A stretch of 64,000 nucleotides of DNA from Paraeggerthella hongkongensis. GTDB taxonomy: Bacteria > Actinomycetota > Coriobacteriia > Coriobacteriales > Eggerthellaceae. The translations under genes were made by a program, and so were the position numbers. The notes beneath the pieces are model-generated. The model did not search any database, was not told where the DNA came from, and worked only from the letters and a program-made list of their open reading frames with translations. This document shows positions 17,348 to 25,427 of the stretch, one piece after another (the first letter of the stretch is position 1; every line of letters starts with the position of its first letter). Where the stretch lies: assembly GCF_003340345.1 (NCBI RefSeq), contig NZ_PPTQ01000007.1, positions 62,001 to 126,000 of the forward strand, read 5' to 3'.

Positions 17348-17451
17348 ATACGGCAACCGCGCATGAAGGTCCCCCGTGGAGCGGGCGGAGCGCATGCCGC
17401 CCGCTTGCGAACGCGAAGCGATAGAGCCAGTTCAGTGAAAGGATAGGCAAC

Positions 17452-18084
17452 ATGACCGAGATACGCGAAGGCATGCAGGATGCGTCCTTGTCACGCCGCG
17501 ACTTCCTCAAGGCGGCAGCAGGTGCCGCCGTTGTCGCAGCGGCGGCGGGCGTGGCGCTGCCGGACATCAACGCGAGCAAGGCGTTTGCGGCAAGTGCGGT
17601 GCCGCTGTCGGGCGCTTATGCGGCACCGGGCACTTACACGGTGACGGCGAACTTGTACGTGGACAAGCGCGATTCGCCTATCGGCAAGAACGCGTACGTC
17701 ACGAATCCGGGAAACCCGCCCTTCAACAAGCCCACTTCGCCCGTTGCGAACAATGCGACGCTCGTGGTGGTCGAGGGCGGTGCGAAGCTCTTGACCGTAC
17801 CCATTGTGAACAGCTCGTTCGGCGTATTGGAGATCGCTTCGGCCTCGCAAGACGGCCTGGTGCGCATCACCGAGAAGAAGATGGGGAAGTGGGTCATGCC
17901 GAACTTCCTGTGGTCTTCTCCTTACGACGAGCGCGTTGTCTCGCTGACGTTCGACGTGACGAACTTCGCCGGCGGCTCGGCGGTCGCGACGTTCGGCCCT
18001 TCGGCCGAGTACGCATCGTTTCCCCTGTACAAGGGACGCAAGACTTGGGATCTGCATCTTGTTGCCGATTTGGGCGCTGCGTAA
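17452..18084 (+). CDS. Tat-exported protein with one NEAT-like domain
   Basis: The protein has 210 residues. Residues 1-47 are a twin-arginine signal (SRRDFLKAAAGAAVVAAAAG), so it is exported folded. One domain follows (about 56-200) beginning APGTYTVTANLYVDK and containing NNATLVVVEGGAKLLTVPIV. That pattern (GTYTV start, NA-LVV, then a valine-rich strand) resembles iron-regulated NEAT haem-binding domains, and related repeats occur three times in the next gene. The NEAT assignment is by pattern and iron-box context, not by proven homology. A terminator-like hairpin separates it from the next gene. Confidence 0.75.
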   Translation: MTEIREGMQDASLSRRDFLKAAAGAAVVAAAAGVALPDINASKAFAASAVPLSGAYAAPGTYTVTANLYVDKRDSPIGKNAYVTNPGNPPFNKPTSPVANNATLVVVEGGAKLLTVPIVNSSFGVLEIASASQDGLVRITEKKMGKWVMPNFLWSSPYDERVVSLTFDVTNFAGGSAVATFGPSAEYASFPLYKGRKTWDLHLVADLGAA

Positions 18085-18100
18085 CGTTCCCTATGCGCTG

Positions 18101-18134
18101 AAGCCGGCTGCTGCATCTGCGGCAGCCGGCTTTT
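18101..18134 (+). terminator. Intrinsic terminator after the NEAT-like gene
   Basis: AAGCCGGCTGC (18101-18111) pairs perfectly with GCAGCCGGCTT (18122-18132) and runs into TTTT. It probably reduces, rather than abolishes, read-through into the large surface-protein gene. Confidence 0.8.
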
Positions 18135-18236
18135 CGAGGTTCCGTGACAGGTGCGCTTGGCGCTGGAGGCGCTGCGCGAACGGCCTGCATCGCGGTTGAT
18201 CGCACGTTGCATGAAACAGAAACGAGGAATGAAACC

Positions 18237-21200
18237 ATGAAGAACAAGGTGAACAGAGCAAGCGATTCGCTTGCGGGCGCCGTTCTTGCCGTGCTCTTGG
18301 TCGCTGCGTTGGTTCTGTCGCAGACGCCGGCCGGTTTTGCGTACGCATCTGCGCTCGGGCTGGCGGACGCGCCGGCGCATGCGCAAGGCGCAGAGGCTGC
18401 CGACGCTGCCGAAGGCGGCGCCCCTGGCGGCGAGGGCAAAGACGCGGCTGCGGCGCCGCTTGCGGAGCGCAGCGGGGAAGCGGACGATGCGGCGCGCAGG
18501 TCGCTCGACCGGGTTGACTCGCCGGACGGGAGCGCATCTGCGAAGGATGCTACGTCTTCTTCTGAAGAGCGCGCACCGGACGCCGTCGAAAAGCCGGCAT
18601 CGACAAACGCGGAAGGCGAATCCCGGGAAGGGGGTGCGAGCCTTGCCGTCGTCGAAGGCAAGGCTTCCGGCGAGCAGGCGGGGCCGCAAGGCGAAGGCTC
18701 CGAACCGTCGCGGGCCGCGCTCGGCAGCGCGCAAGGCGAAGGCTACGTTGCCCCTCAGGGCGCGAGCAGCGCCGAGCTTGCCGCAGGAACCTATACGGTT
18801 TCCGCCAACGTGTCCATGATGACGCCGATGGGCATTCGCGGGTATGCGACCAATCCCGCGAACCCTGAAGGAATCGGCGGCCAGATGGGCGTTCCTGCTG
18901 CGGCCGTGACGAACGGCAGCACGTTGGTCGTGGCGGCCGACGGAACCAGAACGCTCACGTTTACGCTGATCAACCCCGTGTTCACGGTGCAAGCCGCAGG
19001 GTCTTCCCCCAGTGCTTCCGTGGTGGAGGCCACGCGGGTTCCCATCGAGCTGAAAAGCGACGACAGCCAGTACAACGACGATCTGGCCAGCGCCGGCATC
19101 ACGTCGCGCATTTCCACGGTTACGGTGGAGTTGAAGGACTGGAGCGGAACGTACACGCTCCAGGGCTGCACGGAGTACGCCACCACGTTGAGAAAGTCGT
19201 TCAACATCGACCTGGACTTGACGGTTGATCTTGCCAACGCCGTGCGCGTTGTCGAGGGAGATTTCTCGAAGACGTTCGTTGACGACGAGGCGCGCGTGTC
19301 GGTGACGGTAAACGTGGAGGAGGGTTCGTCGGCGTTCGAATCGATCCAATCCGCCGAGCTTTCGGCGCAGCTCGTCGAAGACGAAGGACGCCGCTCGGCG
19401 GTGAAGCCCGCGCTCGGTCGGCAGTATCAGAAGGCTCCCGACTTCAGCTTGCTGGACGTGCGCCTGATTTCGGGCGGCGCGGATATTGCGGTTGACGACA
19501 AGGTGAAGTTCTCCGTTTCGCTGCCGGGCGAAAGCGGTTCCGAGGTGTTCTTGCACAAGGGCGCATCCCTGACTGCTCTTCCGGCTGCGCAGGCGGACGG
19601 CTCCCTGACGTTCGACAGCGCGCGGCTGGGATCGTTCGTGGTGACTTCGGCTCCAGGAGAGGCGAACGTTCGGTGGCTTCGGTCGTACACGTACGCCGAC
19701 GACGCTTCGGGCACGTCGGCAACGTGGGTGACCAACGGCTACAACGAAGCCGTGAACAACGACGCGTTGGATATGGACAAAGAAGAAGTCTTGTCGAATT
19801 TGTACGAAAGGTTGTACTTGCCCTTCGTGGGCGCCGTGGGCGCTCGCGCGCATGACGGAGCCGCGGTCGATCAGGCGTTGGAGCTGGTGAAAGAGTCGTC
19901 CGGCTTCAGCGATCCCGCCATCGAGGGTCTGTACGCGATGGGGCTCCATGTCGACATGACCTCTTTGGGAAGCAACCGAGTGCCCCTGGCGGCCGGGTTC
20001 GTGTCGACGATCGGCAACGGCAACTGCGCCTTGAGCGGCACGCTTCCGGTAAGCGGCAAGAACGTGGCGATCTATCTGGTGGAAGGAACGGCGGACAAGC
20101 TGACCAGCGCGACCAAGGTCGACGCGGCTATCGGCGGCGGCACGGCGTTCTTCGACATCCTTCCCGTTGACGGCAACGCCGTTGCGAACCTTGACGGGCT
20201 GGACGGCAGGTTGCTCAACGGCGCGTACCTTCTGAACGGGCACAAGGACTGGATGAACTCGGAAAACGTGGCGTACTACGTGGCGGTGGCCGAGGCTCCT
20301 GCGAAGATCGAGAAGCCGACCCCTGCCCAGGGCCTGGTGTACAACGGGCAGGAGCAAACAGGCGTCGCTCCGGGCGAAGGCTATCGCGTTTCCCTGACAG
20401 GTTCGGCCGTTGATGCCGGCTCCTATACCGCGCTGGTCACGCTCGAGGACGGCTATACGTGGGCGGACGGGTCGAAGGGCGCTGCGACGCTTGCATGGAC
20501 CATCGGGAAAGCGCAGCTGACCGCCGCGTACCGCAGTGAAACGGTCGCTGCGAACGAGGCTCCGCGACTGTCCGTGGACGTGTCCGGGTTCGTGAACGGG
20601 GAGACGGCGGCCTCGGCGAAGGGCTTCGCCGCGCCGACGGTTTCCGCCCCGGCGTCTTTGGAAGCGGGTGTAGCGTACAACCTGACGCCTGTGGGCGGCG
20701 CGGCTGCGAACTACGCGTTTTCCTACCGCAGCGGCGTGCTGACGGTTGCCGAAGCGCAGGCTCCGGCGCTTGCGCCCGGCACGTACGCAGTGACGGCGAA
20801 CCTGTTCGTTCCCTCGTCTGAAAACGACATTTTGCATCTGACGGCCTACATGACCAATCCCAAGAACCCAATGGAGCCCGAGGGAAGCCCGAACTTCGGG
20901 ATTCCCACCGACCCGATGTCCGACAACGCGAAGCTCGTGGTCAAGGAGGACGGTACGAAGCTGCTCGAACTGGAGCTGCCGAATCCGGCGTTCACCCTGA
21001 TCGATTTCGGAACGCCGGCGAGCGGCGCGCAGGTGCTCGGCATCGAGCGCGACGGCAAGCCGTACGGCGCCAACGCGCAGGGCCGCATCGTCAAAGCCGT
21101 TGTCAAGCTGGACGGCAACGATCCCGTCTTGACGTTTCCCGGGAGCCACGTGTATGCAGCTCCCTTGCGCCTGGATAAAACGTGGGGCCTGTCGCTGGCC

Positions 21201-22166
21201 GTGGACTACGCCAGCGCCGTGAAGCTGTCCGACAGCACCGACCTGGCCGTTCCGGGCGACAACGGAGGCTCTGCAGGAGGCGGTTCCGGCGGGGCGGGCT
21301 CTGCTGGGGAATCCTCCGGCAATGGCGGCGGATCCGCAAGTGCGGGCGGCTCCGGCAGCGCGAGCAGCGGCTCGGGCAACGCTGCCAGCGGCGAGGACGT
21401 TCGGCGCGGCACGCTGGCCGCCGGCACCTACACGGTGTCCGCCAATATCTGGCTGAGCAAACAAGACACGGGGCTTCCGTTGAATCCGCATCTGACCAGC
21501 GGGGATTTCCCGCCCATGAACCCGGTGGCGCGCAACGCCGTCCTGACCGTCGATGCTGCCGGGCGCGCTGCGGTGCAGGTTCCCATCGTCATTCAGTCGA
21601 GGATCATGACGGTGAACGCCATCAGCGGCTTGCGTATCGTGGACTCCAGCTCGAACGGCGGCGGCCTGTCTTCGATCACGGTCGACCTGGGCGTGCTGGA
21701 AGACGCCGCTTCGGTGGTCTCGCGATCGTGCACGGTGGACGTTACCATCGGGGATATGGCCATGGCTATCGGCGGGTCCATCTTCGGCGGCGAGCGCAAC
21801 CATACGTATCCGGCTACGTTCCAAATGAACCTCTCCGGCGTGCCCGCTTCGGGCGGCGGCTCGATTCCCGCTGCGGCCCTGGCCGTGATGAACGGCTCGG
21901 CGTCGGGCGATGCGGCGGCCAATGCTGAAAAGGCCACCGCCGAAGCTCTGGCTGCGGCCGAGGACAAGGCTGCGCGCGCCAAGGCCAAGGGCGTTGCGAC
22001 GAAGTCGAACCCGGCGCAAGCCGAAGCCGACAGCGCTTCGGCCGGCGATCCGGCTCTTGCGATCGGTTTGGGCGCGCTGGCCACGTTGGCCGTGGCCGGA
22101 GCGGCGGCGGGCACGTTCGCCTACCGCAGGAAGCGCGTGCCTTCGAAGGCTAAGGCCCGCTTCTAG
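18237..22166 (+). CDS. Large surface protein with three NEAT-like repeats
   Basis: The protein has 1309 residues. Residues 1-40 form a signal peptide. An Ala/Glu-rich acidic stretch runs to about 175. NEAT-like repeats start near 182 (LAAGTYTVSAN), 844 (LAPGTYAVTAN) and 1059 (LAAGTYTVSAN), each resembling the single domain of the preceding gene. Between them lie Ig-like and MBG-like segments (about 695-840, GLVYNGQEQTGV) and a Ser/Gly linker (about 1005-1055). The C-terminus is one membrane helix and a basic tail (YRRKRVPSKAKARF) without LPXTG, so it is membrane-anchored. The ATG at 18237 has GAGGAA upstream. Likely role: haem or metal capture at the surface, inferred. Confidence 0.85.
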   Translation: MKNKVNRASDSLAGAVLAVLLVAALVLSQTPAGFAYASALGLADAPAHAQGAEAADAAEGGAPGGEGKDAAAAPLAERSGEADDAARRSLDRVDSPDGSASAKDATSSSEERAPDAVEKPASTNAEGESREGGASLAVVEGKASGEQAGPQGEGSEPSRAALGSAQGEGYVAPQGASSAELAAGTYTVSANVSMMTPMGIRGYATNPANPEGIGGQMGVPAAAVTNGSTLVVAADGTRTLTFTLINPVFTVQAAGSSPSASVVEATRVPIELKSDDSQYNDDLASAGITSRISTVTVELKDWSGTYTLQGCTEYATTLRKSFNIDLDLTVDLANAVRVVEGDFSKTFVDDEARVSVTVNVEEGSSAFESIQSAELSAQLVEDEGRRSAVKPALGRQYQKAPDFSLLDVRLISGGADIAVDDKVKFSVSLPGESGSEVFLHKGASLTALPAAQADGSLTFDSARLGSFVVTSAPGEANVRWLRSYTYADDASGTSATWVTNGYNEAVNNDALDMDKEEVLSNLYERLYLPFVGAVGARAHDGAAVDQALELVKESSGFSDPAIEGLYAMGLHVDMTSLGSNRVPLAAGFVSTIGNGNCALSGTLPVSGKNVAIYLVEGTADKLTSATKVDAAIGGGTAFFDILPVDGNAVANLDGLDGRLLNGAYLLNGHKDWMNSENVAYYVAVAEAPAKIEKPTPAQGLVYNGQEQTGVAPGEGYRVSLTGSAVDAGSYTALVTLEDGYTWADGSKGAATLAWTIGKAQLTAAYRSETVAANEAPRLSVDVSGFVNGETAASAKGFAAPTVSAPASLEAGVAYNLTPVGGAAANYAFSYRSGVLTVAEAQAPALAPGTYAVTANLFVPSSENDILHLTAYMTNPKNPMEPEGSPNFGIPTDPMSDNAKLVVKEDGTKLLELELPNPAFTLIDFGTPASGAQVLGIERDGKPYGANAQGRIVKAVVKLDGNDPVLTFPGSHVYAAPLRLDKTWGLSLAVDYASAVKLSDSTDLAVPGDNGGSAGGGSGGAGSAGESSGNGGGSASAGGSGSASSGSGNAASGEDVRRGTLAAGTYTVSANIWLSKQDTGLPLNPHLTSGDFPPMNPVARNAVLTVDAAGRAAVQVPIVIQSRIMTVNAISGLRIVDSSSNGGGLSSITVDLGVLEDAASVVSRSCTVDVTIGDMAMAIGGSIFGGERNHTYPATFQMNLSGVPASGGGSIPAAALAVMNGSASGDAAANAEKATAEALAAAEDKAARAKAKGVATKSNPAQAEADSASAGDPALAIGLGALATLAVAGAAAGTFAYRRKRVPSKAKARF

Positions 22167-22180
22167 CGTGCACGACTGAA

Positions 22181-22230
22181 TGCGAGCCCGTCCGCCAGTC
22201 GCGTCGTGCGGACGGGCTCGCAGCTCTTTA
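22181..22230 (+). terminator. Intrinsic terminator after the large surface protein
   Basis: A perfect 14-bp stem (22181-22194 with 22209-22222) is followed by the T-rich CTCTTTATTT. It ends just before the Shine-Dalgarno of the next operon. Confidence 0.85.
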
Positions 22231-22261
22231 TTTGAAGGAACGACCCGGAAACGAGGTAGGC

Positions 22262-23374
22262 ATGAATCTGACAAGACGCGCGTTCTGCGCGTTTGCGAGC
22301 ACGGCCGTAGCAACGGCGGCCGTGGGTTTGGCGGGCTGCTCGTCGAGCGGCCCCGATCAAGGCGATGCGGCGCTCGGCACGATCGACCTGGTTGCGCAGC
22401 CCGAAAGCCGCGAGCTCATGGGCAGTCCCGATGCGTGCACTGCGCGCGTCGGCTTGATCATGGGCCCGCCATCCATGGGCCTTTCGCAGTTCATCGTGGC
22501 GGCGCGAGCCGGCAAGACGTTCAACGACTTCCAGTTCGAGCTGAGCGGCGTGGACTACGTGGGCCTTTCCGCCGCGTTCAACCAGGGCAGCTACGATATG
22601 TGCACGCTGCCGTCCAATATCGGCCCCATCCTGTACAACAACAAGGAGCTGAAGAACGACTACCAGGTAATAAGCGTCAACAACCTGGGCGTGCTCTACG
22701 GCATCACCACCGATCCGTCGGTGGCTGCCGTGGACGACCTTGCGGGTCGCACGGTGTACAGCTACGGCGAAGGCGGCACGCCCGAGTACACGATCGAGGC
22801 GTTGCTGGGCAAGATGGGCAAGGCGGGGTCGTTCAACCTTGAGTTCAAGTCGTCGCCGTTCGAAGTGCTGAACCTTTTGCAGGACGAACCGAACTGCGCG
22901 GCCATCCTTCCGCAGCCGTTCGTGTCGCTTTCGAAGCTCATGGTGGACCCCCTGTACGCGCCTATCGACATCGCCAAGGAATGGGATGCGGCGTTTGCCG
23001 ACACGGGGAGCCAGGTCGTTACCACGACCACGATCGTGAATCGGAAGTTTCTCGAAGAGCACGAGCAAGCCGTGATCGAGTACCTGCGGATGGCGGGACA
23101 ATCGGTGGCGTGGTCGCTCGAGAACATGTCGGCCGCGGCCGCTCTGCAAGAGGAGCTGGGGACGTTTCTGAACAACGCCGTGGCGCTGGACGCTATGCCC
23201 CAGATCAGCATGGTGAGCTTGACGGGAACCGACATGCGCACGGCGCTTTCGGGCTTTCTCGAGGAGCTGTACCGCTCGAACCCCGACTGGATTGGCGGCA
23301 AGGTTCCAGACGACGGGTTCTATTACCTGCCTCCCGTGGGCCAGCTTGACGATGCGGGCAGCGCGGGCGTGTAG
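22262..23374 (+). CDS. ABC importer substrate-binding lipoprotein (NitT/TauT-like)
   Basis: The protein has 370 residues, with a lipoprotein signal (LTRRAFCAF... lipobox LAGC near residue 28) and a periplasmic-binding-protein fold resembling the SsuA/TauA/ThiY group. The following permease and ATPase genes are 3 bp away and overlapping respectively, forming a complete importer. GAGG precedes the ATG at 22262. The ligand cannot be read from sequence. Its operon continues into an activase-type ATPase, which is unusual for this transporter class. Confidence 0.9.
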   Translation: MNLTRRAFCAFASTAVATAAVGLAGCSSSGPDQGDAALGTIDLVAQPESRELMGSPDACTARVGLIMGPPSMGLSQFIVAARAGKTFNDFQFELSGVDYVGLSAAFNQGSYDMCTLPSNIGPILYNNKELKNDYQVISVNNLGVLYGITTDPSVAAVDDLAGRTVYSYGEGGTPEYTIEALLGKMGKAGSFNLEFKSSPFEVLNLLQDEPNCAAILPQPFVSLSKLMVDPLYAPIDIAKEWDAAFADTGSQVVTTTTIVNRKFLEEHEQAVIEYLRMAGQSVAWSLENMSAAAALQEELGTFLNNAVALDAMPQISMVSLTGTDMRTALSGFLEELYRSNPDWIGGKVPDDGFYYLPPVGQLDDAGSAGV

Positions 23375-23377
23375 GCC

Positions 23378-24625
23378 ATGGGCGAACGGCGATCGAAAGA
23401 GCTGCTGAGGCGGCTGGGCGTGCGCATCGGGCGGGCGCGCGAAACGCGTGATACGGGCGAGGCCCCGCGCATGCAGGTGGCTCAGATAGCGCAGAAGCTG
23501 GGCATGCCCGAGGACAAGGTTGCGCAGGTTGTGCAGATGGTCAGGGAAAACGGCATGGACGACGCCCAGATGGGCTTCATGATGAGAACGGCCGTGTCCC
23601 GCGGCGTCGGCAGAGATCAGATCATGCAGATGATGACCTCCATGGGCGTTTCTTGCCAGCAGGTGGTGCGCGTCATGCAGGCGCAAAGCCTCATGGACGA
23701 CGAGGAAGCGCAGCTTGTTTTGGAAGAGGAGCGCGCCGGGCGGGAGCGCGTCGTTGCCACCCGAGGCGCGTCAAGGCGCATCGCAGGGGCGAAAAAGGCG
23801 CTGATCGTGCTGTTTTGGCTGGTCGTATGGGAAGTGCTCGATCGGGCGGTGGACAACCGCTTGGTTCTAGCCGGTCCTGTTCGGGTGCTGGAGGCGTTGG
23901 CGGAGCAGGTGGCGAAGCCCGACTTCTGGCTGATCTGCGGCGCTTCCACGGCGCGTATCGCCGCGGGGTTTCTCCTGTCGTTTTCCGTAGGGTTGCTGTT
24001 GGCTTTATTGGCGTACCGTGTGGCCGTCGTGCGCGACTTCATCGATCCCGTGATGTCGCTTCTGCGCACCATTCCCGTTATCTCGTTCATCATCATGCTG
24101 CTTATCTGGGTGGGCAACCAGGCGTTGACCGTGTACCTGGCGTTCTTGATCGTGCTGCCGCTGGTCTACACGTCCACGCTTGCCGGATTCGAGAGCGTGG
24201 ACCGGCACCTGCTGGAGATGGCGCGGGTGTTCAAGCTGTCCAGATGGCGCACGTTCATGTACGTGTACCGCCCTGCGTTCATGCCGTTTCTGGTGGCAAG
24301 TTCCCGCATATCGCTGGGAATGAGCTGGAAAAGCGGCATCATGGCCGAGGTTCTGGCCGTGCCCAAGCCCTCTATCGGCAAGGAGATGAGCCTGTCGCGC
24401 ACGTACCTGGACACGCCCGATCTGTTCGCGTGGACGGTGATGGTCATGGTGCTGAGCTTGGCGTTCGAGAAGGCGTTCATGGCGCTGCTGAAGCGCGCCG
24501 GACGTCCGCTGGGCGGCTTTTTGGGCGTGCGCGACGACGAGCGCGAAGGGCGCGCCCGACGAGGGCGGCGCGACGAGGGCGGCGCGAGCGACGCGGGAAA
24601 GGGCGATGCCGCATGGACATCGTGA
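23378..24625 (+). CDS. ABC importer permease with Met-rich N-terminal extension
   Basis: Residues ~140-380 are a typical NitT/TauT (SsuC-like) permease with about six helices and the EAA loop around LLEMARVFKLSRWRTFMYVYRPAFMP. The first ~125 residues are an extra soluble helical region with repeated, methionine-rich units (KLGMPEDKVAQVVQMVRENG, then QIMQMMTSMGV). I know of no standard permease with this extension. The C-terminal ~45 residues are Arg/Asp-rich. It overlaps the ATPase gene by 13 bp. Confidence 0.9.
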   Translation: MGERRSKELLRRLGVRIGRARETRDTGEAPRMQVAQIAQKLGMPEDKVAQVVQMVRENGMDDAQMGFMMRTAVSRGVGRDQIMQMMTSMGVSCQQVVRVMQAQSLMDDEEAQLVLEEERAGRERVVATRGASRRIAGAKKALIVLFWLVVWEVLDRAVDNRLVLAGPVRVLEALAEQVAKPDFWLICGASTARIAAGFLLSFSVGLLLALLAYRVAVVRDFIDPVMSLLRTIPVISFIIMLLIWVGNQALTVYLAFLIVLPLVYTSTLAGFESVDRHLLEMARVFKLSRWRTFMYVYRPAFMPFLVASSRISLGMSWKSGIMAEVLAVPKPSIGKEMSLSRTYLDTPDLFAWTVMVMVLSLAFEKAFMALLKRAGRPLGGFLGVRDDEREGRARRGRRDEGGASDAGKGDAAWTS

Positions 24626-25212
24626 TGGAGCGCGTGGACAAGTCGTTCGGAGACGCGCGCGTGCTGGCGGGCGTGACGTGCACGCTTTCCGAAGGCGGCG
24701 TGTACTGCCTGATGGGGCCTTCGGGCGCGGGCAAGACCACCTTGCTGCGCGTGCTGCTGGGCCTTGAGCGCGCCGACGCGGGGCGCATCGAGGGCGCGAC
24801 TTCCGGCGCGGTCTCAGCGATGTTTCAGGAGGACCGCCTGTGCGAGACGCTGACGGCCGTGGAGAACGTGGCGTTGGTGCTGCCCGCGCGGGCCAGCCGA
24901 CGCCAGATCCGCTGCATGCTGGAGAAGATCCTTCCCGCGGATTGCCTGAAGCGCCCGGTGATGCAGCTTTCGGGCGGCATGCGCCGACGCGTTTCGCTGG
25001 CAAGGGCGGTTGCCTATCCCGGCAGCGCGATCGTGCTGGACGAGCCGTTCACCGGGCTCGATGGGCAAACCAAGCGCGCGGTCATCGAGTTCTTGCTGGC
25101 CGAGCGGCGCGGACGCACGCTTTTGGCGTCAACGCACAGCGACGAGGACGTTGCGCTTCTGGGCGCCCGAAAAATCATGTTAACCGATATAACGAAGGGG
25201 GCTGCGCGATGA
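24613..25212 (+). CDS. ABC importer ATP-binding protein (SsuB/TauB-like, short)
   Basis: The protein has 199 residues with Walker A GPSGAGKTT near residue 36, Q-loop FQEDRLCETL, signature LSGGMRRR and Walker B AIVLDEPFTGL. FQEDRLCETLT is typical of the nitrate/sulfonate/taurine ATPases. It is shorter than the usual ~250 residues because the C-terminus stops soon after the H-loop (STHSDED). It overlaps both neighbours and energises the preceding permease. Confidence 0.92.
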   Translation: MDIVMERVDKSFGDARVLAGVTCTLSEGGVYCLMGPSGAGKTTLLRVLLGLERADAGRIEGATSGAVSAMFQEDRLCETLTAVENVALVLPARASRRQIRCMLEKILPADCLKRPVMQLSGGMRRRVSLARAVAYPGSAIVLDEPFTGLDGQTKRAVIEFLLAERRGRTLLASTHSDEDVALLGARKIMLTDITKGAAR

Positions 25213-25418
25213 TAGACGCGACGAAGACCATGAAGCAGACGGTGCTGGACGAGCCTTTGTTCGGGGAGTTCCTGGTGTCGAAGGGGTTTCCGTTTTCACT
25301 GGACAACCCTATAGCCGACCTGGTGACGTTCGCCGACGTGGTGCAGGTGCGCCAGCTGGACGAGCGCGCGTTTCTGGCCGAGTACGAGCGGTATCGCGTG
25401 CGCGCGAAGGGGGAATAG
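25209..25418 (+). CDS. Small DUF1858-like protein (69 aa)
   Basis: The protein has 69 residues, starting with an ATGA overlap on the ATPase gene. Its layout (short N-terminal strand, LFGEFLVSKGFPF, then a helical part) resembles the small DUF1858 domain that accompanies redox enzymes, but it lacks the usual cysteines. Its place between an ABC importer and the double activase suggests a role in the same process. The family assignment is tentative. Confidence 0.65.
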   Translation: MIDATKTMKQTVLDEPLFGEFLVSKGFPFSLDNPIADLVTFADVVQVRQLDERAFLAEYERYRVRAKGE

Positions 25419-25427
25419 GGGGCGGGC

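Noticed and set aside
17922-22313. A 1463-codon open frame on the minus strand across the large surface protein
   Set aside because: It is antisense to a gene with a signal peptide, domain repeats and terminator; the composition (Arg/His/Ala-rich, no domains) is what a GC-rich reverse frame gives.
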